DNA of 18,620 nt from the NCBI GenBank assembly GCA_030840515.1, contig JAVEEJ010000061.1, forward strand, positions 1-18,620, read 5' to 3'. This DNA is from Frankiaceae bacterium (GTDB taxonomy: Bacteria > Actinomycetota > Actinomycetes > JAVEEJ01). Both the position numbers and the translations under genes were made by a program. The notes under the pieces are model-generated. The model did not search any database, had not been told where the DNA came from, and worked only from the letters and a program-made list of their open reading frames with translations. Shown here one piece after another: positions 1 through 6,878 of the stretch; position 1 is the stretch's first letter; each line of letters opens with the position of its first letter.

Positions 1-1
1 C

Positions 2-226
2 GACTCGAGCGCCGGTGACTGCACGACGCTGTCCGGGGCTTCCTTCGGCGCTGCCGAGCGCTTCGTGGTGATGGTGCCGGTCGGGAGCACGATCTCGCTC
101 AGCTATCCCACGCCGCTCGTGTATTCCGCCTATGCAAGCTCAGGTAGGCGTTACTGCGTCGACGTCGAGACGTCCGGCCCCTCCGGGTACACGGCTCACG
201 TGAGCGCGTCGGGCTTTATCAGCTGA
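2..226 (+). CDS. C-terminal fragment of a probable secreted protein (5' end outside window)
   Basis: An open frame runs in from the window edge and stops with TGA at 224-226, giving about 74 residues. The visible tail is rich in Ser, Gly, Thr, Tyr and Val, with two cysteines (in GDCTTLSG near the start and RYCVDVET in the second half). Its alternating polar/hydrophobic pattern looks like beta strands, and two cysteines suit a disulfide in an exported protein. It ends 7 nt before the convergent end of pepA, which supports a real gene end. I do not recognise the family, the N-terminus (and any signal peptide) is not visible, and secretion is an inference from composition only. Confidence 0.55.
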   Translation, partial: DSSAGDCTTLSGASFGAAERFVVMVPVGSTISLSYPTPLVYSAYASSGRRYCVDVETSGPSGYTAHVSASGFIS

Positions 227-233
227 CGGGTCG

Positions 234-1754
234 TCAGCGCGACTCGAGCCAGCGGAGCAGGGTGCGCACGCCGTAACCCGACGCACCCTTGGTGATCTCG
301 CCGTCGTCCTTCTCGGCGCGGGCCGGACCGGCGATGTCGAAGTGCGCCCACGGCAGTCCGCCGGTGAACTCACGCAGGAACAGCGCCGCCGTGATGGCGC
401 CGCCCTGGAAGTGGTGGTCGGGCGTTCCGATGTTGCGCAGGTCGGCGATGTCGGAGTCCATCGTGTCGCGGTAGTCCTCGACCAGCGGCATCCGCCAGGT
501 CTGCTCGCCGCCGACCTGCGACGCCGCCAGCAGCTCACCGGCCAGCACGTCCTCGGTGGCGAACAGCGCCCCGTGGATCCGGCCGAGTCCGAGTGAGGCC
601 GCGCCGGTGAGGGTCGCGAGGTCGACGAGTACGTCGGGCTTGAGGTTGCGCACCGCGTAGGAGAGGCCGTCCGCCAGAACCAACCGGCCTTCGGCATCGG
701 TGTTGAGCACCTCGACGGTTGTCCCGTCGTAGTGCCGGATCACGTCGCCCGGACGCTGCGCAGAGCCCGACGGCATGTTCTCCGCAGCCGGCACGAGGCC
801 TGTGACCTTGACCTTCACCCCAAGGTCGCGCAGCGCGCACAGGACGGCGATGACGACGGCGCCGCCGGCCATGTCGGTCTTCATCGTCACCATCCCCTCG
901 GTCGGCTTGATGGACAGTCCGCCGGTGTCGTAGGTGATTCCCTTGCCGACGAGTACGACGTGCTTCTTCGCGCCGCGCGGGCTGTAGGTGAGCTCGATCA
1001 GCCGGGGCGGGCGGGTGGAGCCCATCCCGACGGCGACCACGCCGCCGAACCCTTCGGCCGCGAGCTGCTTCTCGTCGCGGATCCGCACGTCGACACCGCT
1101 GGCTGCGGCGAGCTTCACGGCCTGGTCGGCCAGCCAGGCCGGGGTCTTCTCCAGCGAGGGCGTGTTGACCAGGTCGCGGCAGCGGCGCACCGCCTCGGCG
1201 ACGACGGCGGCACTCTCGACCGCGTCACCGGGCTTGCTCACCCCGGTCAGCACGACCGTGCGCAGCGCGGTGGGCTTGGGCTCGGTCTTCTTCGCGTCGT
1301 AGGAGTAGGAGGCCAATCCGATGGCCTCGCTGAACGCGCGGACGTCCGAGGGCGAGCGGCCGGCGACGATCGAGGTCGCCACCTCTGAGACGCCCTTGGC
1401 GGCGCGAGCGAGGGCCGCTCCGGCCGCGCGCAGCGATCGGGCTGACCCGTCGCCCACGCCGATGAGGTGGAACGTGCGCTCGCCGGCGGGCACCGCGATC
1501 GTCTCACCGGCCTTGCCCGTGGCCTTGTCCCGCCTGACCGCGGCATCCAGGTCCAGCCCGAGTGCGGCCGCAACCGTGCGCGCCTCCGGCTCCAGAGCAG
1601 GCCCTTCGTCGCCTGGGGACAGCGCCACGGCAAGGTCGGCGCCTTCCGGAGCCGCGTCGGCCAGGGTCGCCGTACTCGTTCGCACCGTCACCGTCGGGCT
1701 GGTGGCGCGCACGCGGGGAGAGGCCGGCTTGGCGCTGGCGGTCTTGGCGGGCAT
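234..1754 (-). CDS. pepA: Leucyl aminopeptidase (M17 family cytosol aminopeptidase)
   Basis: Di-metal exopeptidase that removes N-terminal Leu and other residues from peptides in the cytoplasm. From the ATG at 1754 it has 506 residues, normal for M17. That start follows GGAAGG about 5 nt upstream; the frame stays open to 1808 but the extra 18 residues have no conserved character. The N-terminal macrodomain-like half is divergent. The catalytic half has VGKGITYDTGGLSIKP (Lys271, Asp276, catalytic Lys283), MKTDMAGGA (Asp294) and the M17 signature NTDAEGRLVLADGL (Asp353, Glu355, catalytic Arg356), so all metal ligands are present. TPDHHFQGG near the end is also typical. It lies downstream of the DUF3117 gene on the same strand, with a hairpin between them that may separate the transcripts. 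Confident in family and role; peptide preference is not visible. Confidence 0.96.
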   Translation of the reverse strand: MPAKTASAKPASPRVRATSPTVTVRTSTATLADAAPEGADLAVALSPGDEGPALEPEARTVAAALGLDLDAAVRRDKATGKAGETIAVPAGERTFHLIGVGDGSARSLRAAGAALARAAKGVSEVATSIVAGRSPSDVRAFSEAIGLASYSYDAKKTEPKPTALRTVVLTGVSKPGDAVESAAVVAEAVRRCRDLVNTPSLEKTPAWLADQAVKLAAASGVDVRIRDEKQLAAEGFGGVVAVGMGSTRPPRLIELTYSPRGAKKHVVLVGKGITYDTGGLSIKPTEGMVTMKTDMAGGAVVIAVLCALRDLGVKVKVTGLVPAAENMPSGSAQRPGDVIRHYDGTTVEVLNTDAEGRLVLADGLSYAVRNLKPDVLVDLATLTGAASLGLGRIHGALFATEDVLAGELLAASQVGGEQTWRMPLVEDYRDTMDSDIADLRNIGTPDHHFQGGAITAALFLREFTGGLPWAHFDIAGPARAEKDDGEITKGASGYGVRTLLRWLESR

Positions 1755-1796
1755 GAGGTCCTTCCGCGGGTTCTGGGGTTCGCCAGATGACGAAGA

Positions 1797-1829
1797 CCCC
1801 GGCCTCATCCAACCAGGATGTGACCGGGG
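1797..1829 (-). terminator. Hairpin between DUF3117 gene and pepA, possible terminator
   Basis: CCCCGG at 1797-1802 pairs with CCGGGG at 1824-1829, and inside it CATCC pairs with GGATG around a short loop, with CCT opposite TGA as an internal loop. On the minus strand it lies 18 nt after the DUF3117 stop and is followed by a weak T-rich run (TCTTCGTC). It could end the DUF3117 transcript before pepA or only attenuate it. There is no long U tail. Confidence 0.45.
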
Positions 1830-1847
1830 CCCGACGTCTGAGGGCGC

Positions 1848-2015
1848 TCAGCCCACGGCGGCCTTCAGCGCATCGCCGAGGTTGGTCGCCTCGTCAGGGG
1901 TGAGCTCGACGACGAGCCGCCCGCCACCCTCGAGCGGGACGCGCATGACGATGCCGCGGCCCTCCTTGGTGACCTCGAGCGGACCGTCACCCGTCCGCGG
2001 CTTCATGGCCGCCAT
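1848..2015 (-). CDS. DUF3117 small conserved actinobacterial protein
   Basis: A 55-residue protein starting MAAMKPRTGDGPLEV and ending ALKAAVG. This sequence is close to what I recall of the DUF3117 family, which is widespread in Actinobacteria (M. tuberculosis homologue Rv1211, which lies next to tagA there as this gene lies near tag here). The ATG at 2015 follows a strong GGAAGGGGAG ribosome binding site 5 nt upstream. The middle reads as beta strands (GRGIVMRVPLEGGGRLVVELTP) and the end as a helix. The function is not established from sequence; I make no catalytic claim. An AT-rich -10-like box (GATAAT) lies about 50 nt upstream. It is diverged from the PaaX gene across 125 bp. Confidence 0.93.
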   Translation of the reverse strand: MAAMKPRTGDGPLEVTKEGRGIVMRVPLEGGGRLVVELTPDEATNLGDALKAAVG

Positions 2016-2065
2016 ACGTGCTCCCCTTCCGTTCTGATCGTCGCAGCGAGCGACGCGTTGGGCTC

Positions 2066-2096
2066 ATTATCCCGTGTGCCCCTTCGGAGAGTCGAA
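2066..2096 (-). promoter_or_regulatory. Candidate promoter of the DUF3117 gene
   Basis: On the minus strand, TTCGAC (2096-2091) and GATAAT (2071-2066) sit 19 nt apart, resembling -35 and -10 boxes of a housekeeping sigma. The -10 is the most AT-rich spot of the intergenic region. The spacer is longer than the ideal 17. The predicted leader of about 45 nt holds a small inverted repeat, GTCGC/GCGAC at 2040-2054, and the Shine-Dalgarno. Confidence 0.4.
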
Positions 2097-2140
2097 CCGG
2101 TGCCGCGTTGTGTGGTGCCCACAGGGCAAGATCGGGACCT

Positions 2141-2929
2141 GTGAATGCCCGCTCCGCGCTCTTCGACGTGTACGGCGACCACCTGCGCTCGCGCGGAGGT
2201 CACGCCCCGGTGGCCTCGCTGGTGCGGATGCTCGCGCCGCTCGGGGTCGCACCGCCCGCCGTCCGCACGGCCATCTCGCGCATGGCGCGGCAGGGTTGGC
2301 TGCGGTCGGAGAAGCTGCCGAGCGGACCCGGTTACGCGCTGACCCCGAAAGCGGTGCGGCGACTCGACGAAGCAGCGACCCGCATCTACCGCACGGCTGA
2401 CCGGCAGTGGGACGGCCGCTGGCACCTCGTTGTCACCGCCCACGTGCGCGACCGGTCGACCCGCGAGCGGCTGCGCTCGGCGTTCGGCTACCTGGGTTTC
2501 GCGCCGCTCGCCGACTCCACCTGGATCGGACCCCGCACGTCTGACGAGGTCGACGCGATCCTCGACGCCGAAGGGCTTCGCGCCGAGCGCTTCGTCGCCG
2601 AGCACGACGGCATGTCAGCGGCGCTCGTCGCCAGGACCTGGGATCTGGGTGGGCTGGCCAAGGCGTACGAGCGGTGGCTGGGCGACGCGGTGGCGACCGT
2701 GGAGGGGTTGCCCGACAAGCCGTCCGACGAGGAGGCGTTCGCCGCCCGATCGGCACTCGTCCACGAGTGGCGGATGTTCTTGTTCCGCGACCCGGGACTG
2801 CCGCGGACGCTGCTGCCCGATGCGTGGCCGGGTGACAAGGCCGCCGCCTACTTCGACAGCGAGTCCGCCAGACTGCTGCCCGCTTCCCGCCGCTTCGTCG
2901 ACGCCTGCCTGGAGGACCCCCGTGGCTGA
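2141..2929 (+). CDS. PaaX-family transcriptional repressor
   Basis: Predicted DNA-binding regulator of the PaaX family; characterised members repress phenylacetate degradation genes and respond to phenylacetyl-CoA. From the GTG at 2141 the product is 262 residues. The N-terminus (SALFDVYGDHLRSRGG, then VAPPAVRTAISRMARQGWL) is the family's winged helix-turn-helix. The central WDGRWHLVV segment, the RERLRSAFGYLGFAPLADSTWIGP segment and a C-terminal RMFLFRDPGLPRTLLPDAWPG block are all typical. Upstream in-frame codons to 2018 look non-coding. No good Shine-Dalgarno precedes the GTG; CAAGAT 8 nt upstream could be the -10 of a leaderless transcript. Its last 8 nt overlap the crotonase gene, so the two are co-translated. 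The usual paa catabolic cluster is not in this window, so the true regulon is unknown. Confidence 0.88.
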   Translation: MNARSALFDVYGDHLRSRGGHAPVASLVRMLAPLGVAPPAVRTAISRMARQGWLRSEKLPSGPGYALTPKAVRRLDEAATRIYRTADRQWDGRWHLVVTAHVRDRSTRERLRSAFGYLGFAPLADSTWIGPRTSDEVDAILDAEGLRAERFVAEHDGMSAALVARTWDLGGLAKAYERWLGDAVATVEGLPDKPSDEEAFAARSALVHEWRMFLFRDPGLPRTLLPDAWPGDKAAAYFDSESARLLPASRRFVDACLEDPRG

Positions 2930-3710
2930 CCTCGTCCGCTACGACCGCGACGGCGCGGTCGCCACGATCACCATCAACCGCCCGGATGCGATGAACGCGC
3001 TCGACATCGCCACCAAGGAGGCGCTGGTGTCGGCGGTGGAGACCGCCGCCACGGACAGCGCCGTCCGCGCTGTGGTGCTGACCGGAACCGGGCGCGCCTT
3101 CTGCGTCGGTCAGGACCTCAAGGAGCACATCCGGCTGATCAACACCGACCCCGCCAAGGTCTGGGACACCGTCGAGAAGCACTTCAACCCGATCGTCACC
3201 GCGCTCGCGACGATGCCGAAACCTGTCATCGCCGCTGTCAACGGAGTGGCCGCGGGAGCCGGTGCGTCGATCGCGTTCGGCTGCGACTTCCGGCTCGTCG
3301 CGGACACGGCCGGGTTCAACCTCGCGTTCGCCGGGATCGCGCTCTCCTGCGACTCCGGCTCGTCGTTCTGGTTGCCGCGGCTCGTCGGCCCTACTAGGGC
3401 GACCGAGCTGCTCATGCTGCCGCGCACCGTGTCCGCGGAGGAGTCGCTGGCGTGCGGCATCGCCACCTCGGTGGTACCGGCCGCCGACCTCGCCGCCGCG
3501 GCCGCCGAGCTCGCGGGCAAGCTCGCCGCAGGCCCGACGCTGGCCTACGCCTCGATCAAGGCCTCGTTGCTGCACGCGCAGACTCACACGCTGCCCGAGG
3601 CGCTGGCCTTCGAGGCAGACAAGATGGCGCTGACCGGGTCGAGCCAGGATCACCTCGGCGCTGTCGACTCCTTCATCGCCAAGGAGAGGCCCACCTTCGC
3701 CGGGAGCTGA
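2922..3710 (+). CDS. Enoyl-CoA hydratase/isomerase, PaaG-like crotonase
   Basis: Crotonase-superfamily enzyme acting on an acyl-CoA. It has 262 residues, normal length. GTG at 2922 lies inside the end of the PaaX gene with GGAGG 6 nt upstream, so start and coupling are well supported. The oxyanion-hole segments are GRAFCVGQDL (about 58-67) and AAVNGVAAGAGASIAFGCD (about 104-122). At 140-156 it has a PaaG-like stretch containing CDSG and WLPRLVG, where Asp144 matches the acid of the ring-epoxide isomerase branch, and the usual hydratase glutamate pair is not evident. With a PaaX regulator directly upstream, an aromatic acyl-CoA isomerase role (PaaG type) is a fair inference, but a beta-oxidation or other ring-degrading substrate is possible. 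It ends 16 nt before the convergent tag gene. Confidence 0.9.
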   Translation: MADLVRYDRDGAVATITINRPDAMNALDIATKEALVSAVETAATDSAVRAVVLTGTGRAFCVGQDLKEHIRLINTDPAKVWDTVEKHFNPIVTALATMPKPVIAAVNGVAAGAGASIAFGCDFRLVADTAGFNLAFAGIALSCDSGSSFWLPRLVGPTRATELLMLPRTVSAEESLACGIATSVVPAADLAAAAAELAGKLAAGPTLAYASIKASLLHAQTHTLPEALAFEADKMALTGSSQDHLGAVDSFIAKERPTFAGS

Positions 3711-3726
3711 CTCAGCCGAAGACGCC

Positions 3727-4311
3727 TCAGCCCGCGACGCCGCGACGCCAGCAGCCGCGCAGGTGGTCGTCGACCAGACCGCAGGCCTGCATCAGCGCAT
3801 AGGCCGTCGTCGGTCCGACGAAGGCGAAGCCGTGCTTCTTGAGGGACTTGGACAACGCCACCGACTCCGCAGTGGTGGCGGGTACGTCGGACAGTGAGCG
3901 GGGAGCCCGGGGCGGTCGACGCGGTTGATGGGACCACACGATCTGCGGCAACGCACCCTGCAGCGCCACGGTGGCGCGGGCGTTGGTGACGGCCGCGCGG
4001 ATCTTCGCAGCGTTGCGGACGATCCCGGCATCCCCCAGGAGACGGGTGACGTCGCGCTCGTCGTACTCGCTCACCACGCGCGGGTCGAAGTCGGAGAACG
4101 CGGTCCTGAACGCCTCGCGCTTGCGCAGGATTGTGAGCCACGACAGACCCGACTGGAAGCCCTCGAGCACGAGCCGCTCATAGAGGCCGTGCTCGTCGCG
4201 TACCGGGAGTCCCCACTCCGTGTCGTGGTAGGCGATGTAGTCGGCTGTGCTGGTTCCCCACGGGCACCGGGCTCGGCCGTCTGCACCGACGTCGAGGTTC
4301 ACGAGGCTCAC
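3727..4311 (-). CDS. tag: DNA-3-methyladenine glycosylase I
   Basis: Base-excision repair enzyme that removes 3-methyladenine from alkylated DNA in the cytoplasm. From the GTG at 4311 it has 194 residues, as usual for the family. The structural zinc ligands are visible: Cys16 (RCPWG) and His29 (IAYHDTEWG) at the front, His183 and Cys187 (VDDHLRGCW) at the end. The base-binding pocket has Tyr28, Glu50 and Trp58 (LEGFQSGLSWLTIL), and the GIVRNAAKI helix-hairpin-helix region follows. The start overlaps the SRPBCC stop by 4 nt (GTGA), so it is translated by coupling; a second GTG 9 nt later is an alternative and neither has a strong Shine-Dalgarno. It is the last gene of an operon with a DivIVA-domain protein, an order I recall from mycobacteria (Rv1209-tagA). 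Confidence 0.95.
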   Translation of the reverse strand: MSLVNLDVGADGRARCPWGTSTADYIAYHDTEWGLPVRDEHGLYERLVLEGFQSGLSWLTILRKREAFRTAFSDFDPRVVSEYDERDVTRLLGDAGIVRNAAKIRAAVTNARATVALQGALPQIVWSHQPRRPPRAPRSLSDVPATTAESVALSKSLKKHGFAFVGPTTAYALMQACGLVDDHLRGCWRRGVAG

Positions 4312-4745
4312 GAGGCGAGGCGAGCGGCCAGGCGCCGCAGCGAGTAGCGCACACCCAGCGCGACGAGCGGCTTGACGAACAGCCAGCCGACCCGTCCGAG
4401 GATGCCGAACGGGAGCACCACCCACTCCGACCACACGAACCGCGATCGGCCGTCCGTGATGCGCTGGACCTCGAAGGCCGCGGTTCCCCGCACCACCTTG
4501 CCCGTGTGCACGACGCGGCAGCGGTGCGGCGGCTCCCACGCGGTGATCGTCATGGTGTCGAGGAAGCCCACCGGACCGATGCCGGTGAAAGCTGCGAGCT
4601 GGGCGCCGACGCCTACCCCGTCATCGGCTGTCGCGCGGACATCGGTGAGCAGCATCCACTCCCGTTGGGTCGGCCAGTCGACGACGGCGTCCCAGACGCG
4701 CTGCTGCGGGGCGGGGATGTCGATCGACAGGACAAGCTCAGGCAC
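4308..4745 (-). CDS. SRPBCC-family (polyketide cyclase/START-like) protein
   Basis: A 145-residue protein with the START-like layout: an N-terminal strand and helix (LVLSIDIPAPQQRVWDAVVDWPTQREWM), a central beta sheet with ITAWEPPHRCRVVHTG and FVWSEWVVLPFG, and a long C-terminal amphipathic helix ending RYSLRRLAARLAS. The family binds hydrophobic small molecules; the ligand here is unknown. It starts with GTG at 4745, overlapping the end of the DivIVA-domain gene by 8 nt (GTGCCTGA), and its stop overlaps the tag start. It therefore sits as the middle gene of a tightly coupled three-gene operon. I do not recall it between the DivIVA-like gene and tag in mycobacteria, so it may be a lineage-specific insertion. 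Confidence 0.87.
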   Translation of the reverse strand: MPELVLSIDIPAPQQRVWDAVVDWPTQREWMLLTDVRATADDGVGVGAQLAAFTGIGPVGFLDTMTITAWEPPHRCRVVHTGKVVRGTAAFEVQRITDGRSRFVWSEWVVLPFGILGRVGWLFVKPLVALGVRYSLRRLAARLAS

Positions 4746-5817
4746 GCGGCGGTTCGTCGGGCGGCAGGGTTCCCCAGGCGGGCGCGGCGGGTGGCTGGGA
4801 CTCGTCAGTCACGGCCGGCTGCTGAACGGTTGCCGGGCGCAGCTCGGCGGCAGGCTCCTCGCGCTCCCACGCGATGGGTCCGCCGGCCTCGTCCTGGGTC
4901 ACTTCAGCGGACTCGGCGAGGTCTGCGTCGTCGAGGTCCGCGTCGTCGAGCTCTGCGTCGTCGAGCTCTGCGGTCTGATCGACCGGCGCTTCGTCGGCGG
5001 GTTCTACGGGTGCTGGTTCCCCTGTGGTCGTCTCGTCCGCAGCTGCCTCGGGCTCAGCTGGTTCGAGCTCAGCTGGTTCGAGCTCAGCTGCTTCGGGTCC
5101 GGGGTGCGCCGCGTGCAGCGGGTCGAGGGCCCAGGCCTCAGCGGCCGTCGGGGCAGCGGGTGGCGGCTCCACATCGAGGGGCGCTGCGGGCTCGGGCATC
5201 GTCTCGAGCGGCGCGGTGGCCGGAGCCCACTGCGCCCACGAGGGTGGCGTCGACGGCTCCTCGGCGGGGGTCGCGTCGAGCTCGGGTTCCTCCTCCGGGA
5301 CGGCCGCAGCGTCGAGAACCGGCTCCGAGTCCGTCTCCTCCGGGTCCAGTTCGGGCGCGGGCTCGGGCTGCCAGGCCGCCGGCGCCGGTGCTGATGGCGG
5401 TGGTGTTGGCGGTGGCGCCCAAACGCTGGGACCGTCGATCGGCGCGAACCTGCTGGCGGGCTGAGGGATCGGCGCGGGGTACGGCTGCCCCATCGGATCC
5501 GGCGCTGCCGCGGGCGCCGGCTCCTGGACTGCGGCGGAGGCGGTCGTCAGGGTCGCGGCAGGGGTGTCACGGTGCGCCCGGAGGACGGCGATCTCGTCAC
5601 GCAGGCGGTCCAGTGCGTCGTCGACCTCGTCCATCCGGTAGCCACGGAAGGCCAACCCGAAGCGGATGGCGTCGACCGACTCGGGAAGCACCTGCTCGCC
5701 GGGCGCCGGGACCCGGGTGTCCACCCGGTCCGGGTCGTCCTCACGCAGTGCGCCGCCGCGACCGACGGCGACCAGCGCGATGCCGACCAGGACGACCAGC
5801 ACGATGAGCATCTCCAT
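4738..5817 (-). CDS. Membrane-anchored DivIVA-domain protein with long Ala/Pro/Glu-rich tail
   Basis: Predicted 359-residue protein. Residues 3-19 (MLIVLVVLVGIALVAVG) form one membrane segment at the very N-terminus. Residues about 51-80 hold a DivIVA-type motif (FGLAFRGYRMDEVDDALDRL) that continues into a short coiled coil. The rest is low-complexity and acidic, rich in Ala, Pro and Glu, with in-frame 5-residue repeats near the end. DivIVA relatives mark poles and septa and guide actinobacterial wall growth, so an envelope or cell-division scaffold role is an inference. The start is uncertain: ATG at 5817 and GTG at 5829 both lack a Shine-Dalgarno, though GACGAT lies 6 nt before the GTG. It is the first gene of the DivIVA-SRPBCC-tag operon and diverges from folP2. 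The frame stays open far upstream, but that part is antisense to folP2 and the lipoproteins. Confidence 0.82.
   Translation of the reverse strand: MEMLIVLVVLVGIALVAVGRGGALREDDPDRVDTRVPAPGEQVLPESVDAIRFGLAFRGYRMDEVDDALDRLRDEIAVLRAHRDTPAATLTTASAAVQEPAPAAAPDPMGQPYPAPIPQPASRFAPIDGPSVWAPPPTPPPSAPAPAAWQPEPAPELDPEETDSEPVLDAAAVPEEEPELDATPAEEPSTPPSWAQWAPATAPLETMPEPAAPLDVEPPPAAPTAAEAWALDPLHAAHPGPEAAELEPAELEPAEPEAAADETTTGEPAPVEPADEAPVDQTAELDDAELDDADLDDADLAESAEVTQDEAGGPIAWEREEPAAELRPATVQQPAVTDESQPPAAPAWGTLPPDEPPRA
4922..4966. repeat. 15-bp tandem repeat (3 units) inside the DivIVA-domain gene
   Basis: Three 15-bp units, close to TCTGCGTCGTCGAGC on the plus strand, run from 4922 to 4966 and a partial fourth follows. 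On the coding strand they encode repeats of the type AELDD/ADLDD. Each unit is exactly five codons, so copy-number change keeps the frame. Confidence 0.85.
5053..5097. repeat. Second 15-bp tandem repeat (3 units) in the DivIVA-domain gene
   Basis: Units CTCAGCTGGTTCGAG at 5053-5067 and 5068-5082 are identical; the third, 5083-5097, is CTCAGCTGCTTCGGG. They encode AELEP-like pentapeptides in the acidic tail. Two unrelated 15-bp arrays in one tail suggest growth by replication slippage. Confidence 0.87.
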
Positions 5818-5898
5818 GAGCAACGCCACGGGGGGATCGTCCCACGTCGAGGGGCTGTGTGAGGGTTGCCTCGCGACAGCGCGCGGAAGGGAGGTCGG

Positions 5899-6759
5899 GT
5901 GCTCCAGCTCGGGACGCACTCGTTCGCCGCGACCGACCTGCTCGTCATGGCCATCGTCAACCGGACGCCGGACTCCTTCTTCGACAAGGGCGCGACCTTC
6001 GGGCTCGACGCCGCGCTGGCCGCTGTCGAGAGCGCCGTGCAGGACGGCGCAGCGATCGTCGATATCGGCGGGGTCAAGGCGGGACCGGGCGAGGACGTCG
6101 ACGTCGACGAGGAGCTGCGCCGGGTCGTCCCGCTGGTGTCCGCCGTACGCGCCGCCCACCCCACTCTCGTCATCAGCGTGGACACCTGGCGCGCGGCGGT
6201 AGCCGACGAAGCCGCCGCAGCCGGCGCGGATCTGATCAACGACGCCTGGGGAGGCGCCGACCCGGAGCTGCCCGCGGTCGTGGCTGCGCGCGGCGTCGGG
6301 CTCGTGTGCACGCATGTCGGGGGGGCGGCACCGAGGACGAGACCGCATCGGGTCGAGTACGACGACGTCGTGGCGGACGTCACCCAGCATGTGACGGGGC
6401 TGGCCGAACGCGCCGTCGCAGCAGGGGTCGATCGCGACCGAATCCTGATCGACCCCGCGCATGACTTCGGCAAGAACACCCGGCACAGCCTGGCTGTCAC
6501 GCGGCGCCTGCCGGAGCTCGTGGCGACCGGATGGCCGGTACTCGTCAGCCTGTCCAACAAGGACTTCGTGGGTGAGACGCTGGACCTGCCTGTCGGTGAG
6601 CGACTGAACGGCACCCTGGCGGCGACCGCGCTCTGCGCCTGGATGGGCGCTCAGGTGTTCCGCGCGCACCAGGTCCGGCCCACCCGCGAGGTGCTGGACA
6701 TGGTCGCCTCCATCCGAGGCGACCGGCCGCCGACGGTCGCTCGGCGCGGCCTGGCCTGA
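5899..6759 (+). CDS. folP2: FolP2-type dihydropteroate synthase homologue, probably not a functional DHPS
   Basis: A 286-residue TIM-barrel protein of the dihydropteroate synthase family. GTG at 5899 follows GGGAGG 4 nt upstream; upstream in-frame codons lack conservation. Retained family motifs are MAIVNRTPDSFFDKG (16-30), ISVDTW (92-97), INDAWGG (113-119) and IDPAHDFGKN (184-193). Several active-site loops differ from genuine DHPS: the usual GGESTRPG loop reads GGVKAGPG (57-64), the SRK of the last substrate strand reads SNK (219-221), and the final RVHD reads RAHQ (255-258). From memory the same changes are found in mycobacterial FolP2 (Rv1207), reported not to act as DHPS. The true reaction is unknown. 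It diverges from the DivIVA-domain gene and ends in two hairpins. In M. tuberculosis the glucosyl-phosphoglycerate synthase gene gpgS lies between these two; here it is missing. Confidence 0.9.
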   Translation: MLQLGTHSFAATDLLVMAIVNRTPDSFFDKGATFGLDAALAAVESAVQDGAAIVDIGGVKAGPGEDVDVDEELRRVVPLVSAVRAAHPTLVISVDTWRAAVADEAAAAGADLINDAWGGADPELPAVVAARGVGLVCTHVGGAAPRTRPHRVEYDDVVADVTQHVTGLAERAVAAGVDRDRILIDPAHDFGKNTRHSLAVTRRLPELVATGWPVLVSLSNKDFVGETLDLPVGERLNGTLAATALCAWMGAQVFRAHQVRPTREVLDMVASIRGDRPPTVARRGLA

Positions 6760-6829
6760 CCGCCGAGCTGTCCGGTCATCGGCGGAGAGTGCGGCCTGGC
6801 GACGCACTGTGGTCGCTCTGGCCGCACTC
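6760..6829 (+). terminator. Two tandem hairpins after folP2
   Basis: Directly after the folP2 stop, CCGCCGA (6760-6766) pairs with TCGGCGG (6779-6785), 7 bp. Next to it GAGTGCGGCC (6787-6796) pairs with GGCCGCACTC (6820-6829), 10 bp, enclosing a nested GCGAC/GTCGC stem. No U-run follows, common in high-GC actinobacteria. Termination of folP2 is the simplest role; the second stem lies 62 nt before the lipoprotein start, so an operator role is possible. Confidence 0.6.
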
Positions 6830-6878
6830 CCCCGGCTCGGCTTCCCGCATTCCTGGGTCAGGGCGCCAGCAACCGCCC

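Noticed and set aside
2430..2921. Upstream extension of the crotonase frame through the PaaX gene
   Set aside because: Shadow frame of PaaX; the crotonase homology begins at the GTG at 2922, which has a good ribosome site.
2433..3653. Minus-strand frame of about 400 residues opposite PaaX and the crotonase gene
   Set aside because: Arg/Gly-rich shadow frame with no domain; both plus-strand genes are clear.
4506..5807. Long plus-strand open frame of over 400 residues opposite the DivIVA-domain gene
   Set aside because: Composition is Arg/Pro/Ala-rich shadow coding from a GC-rich repetitive gene on the other strand, with no recognisable motif.
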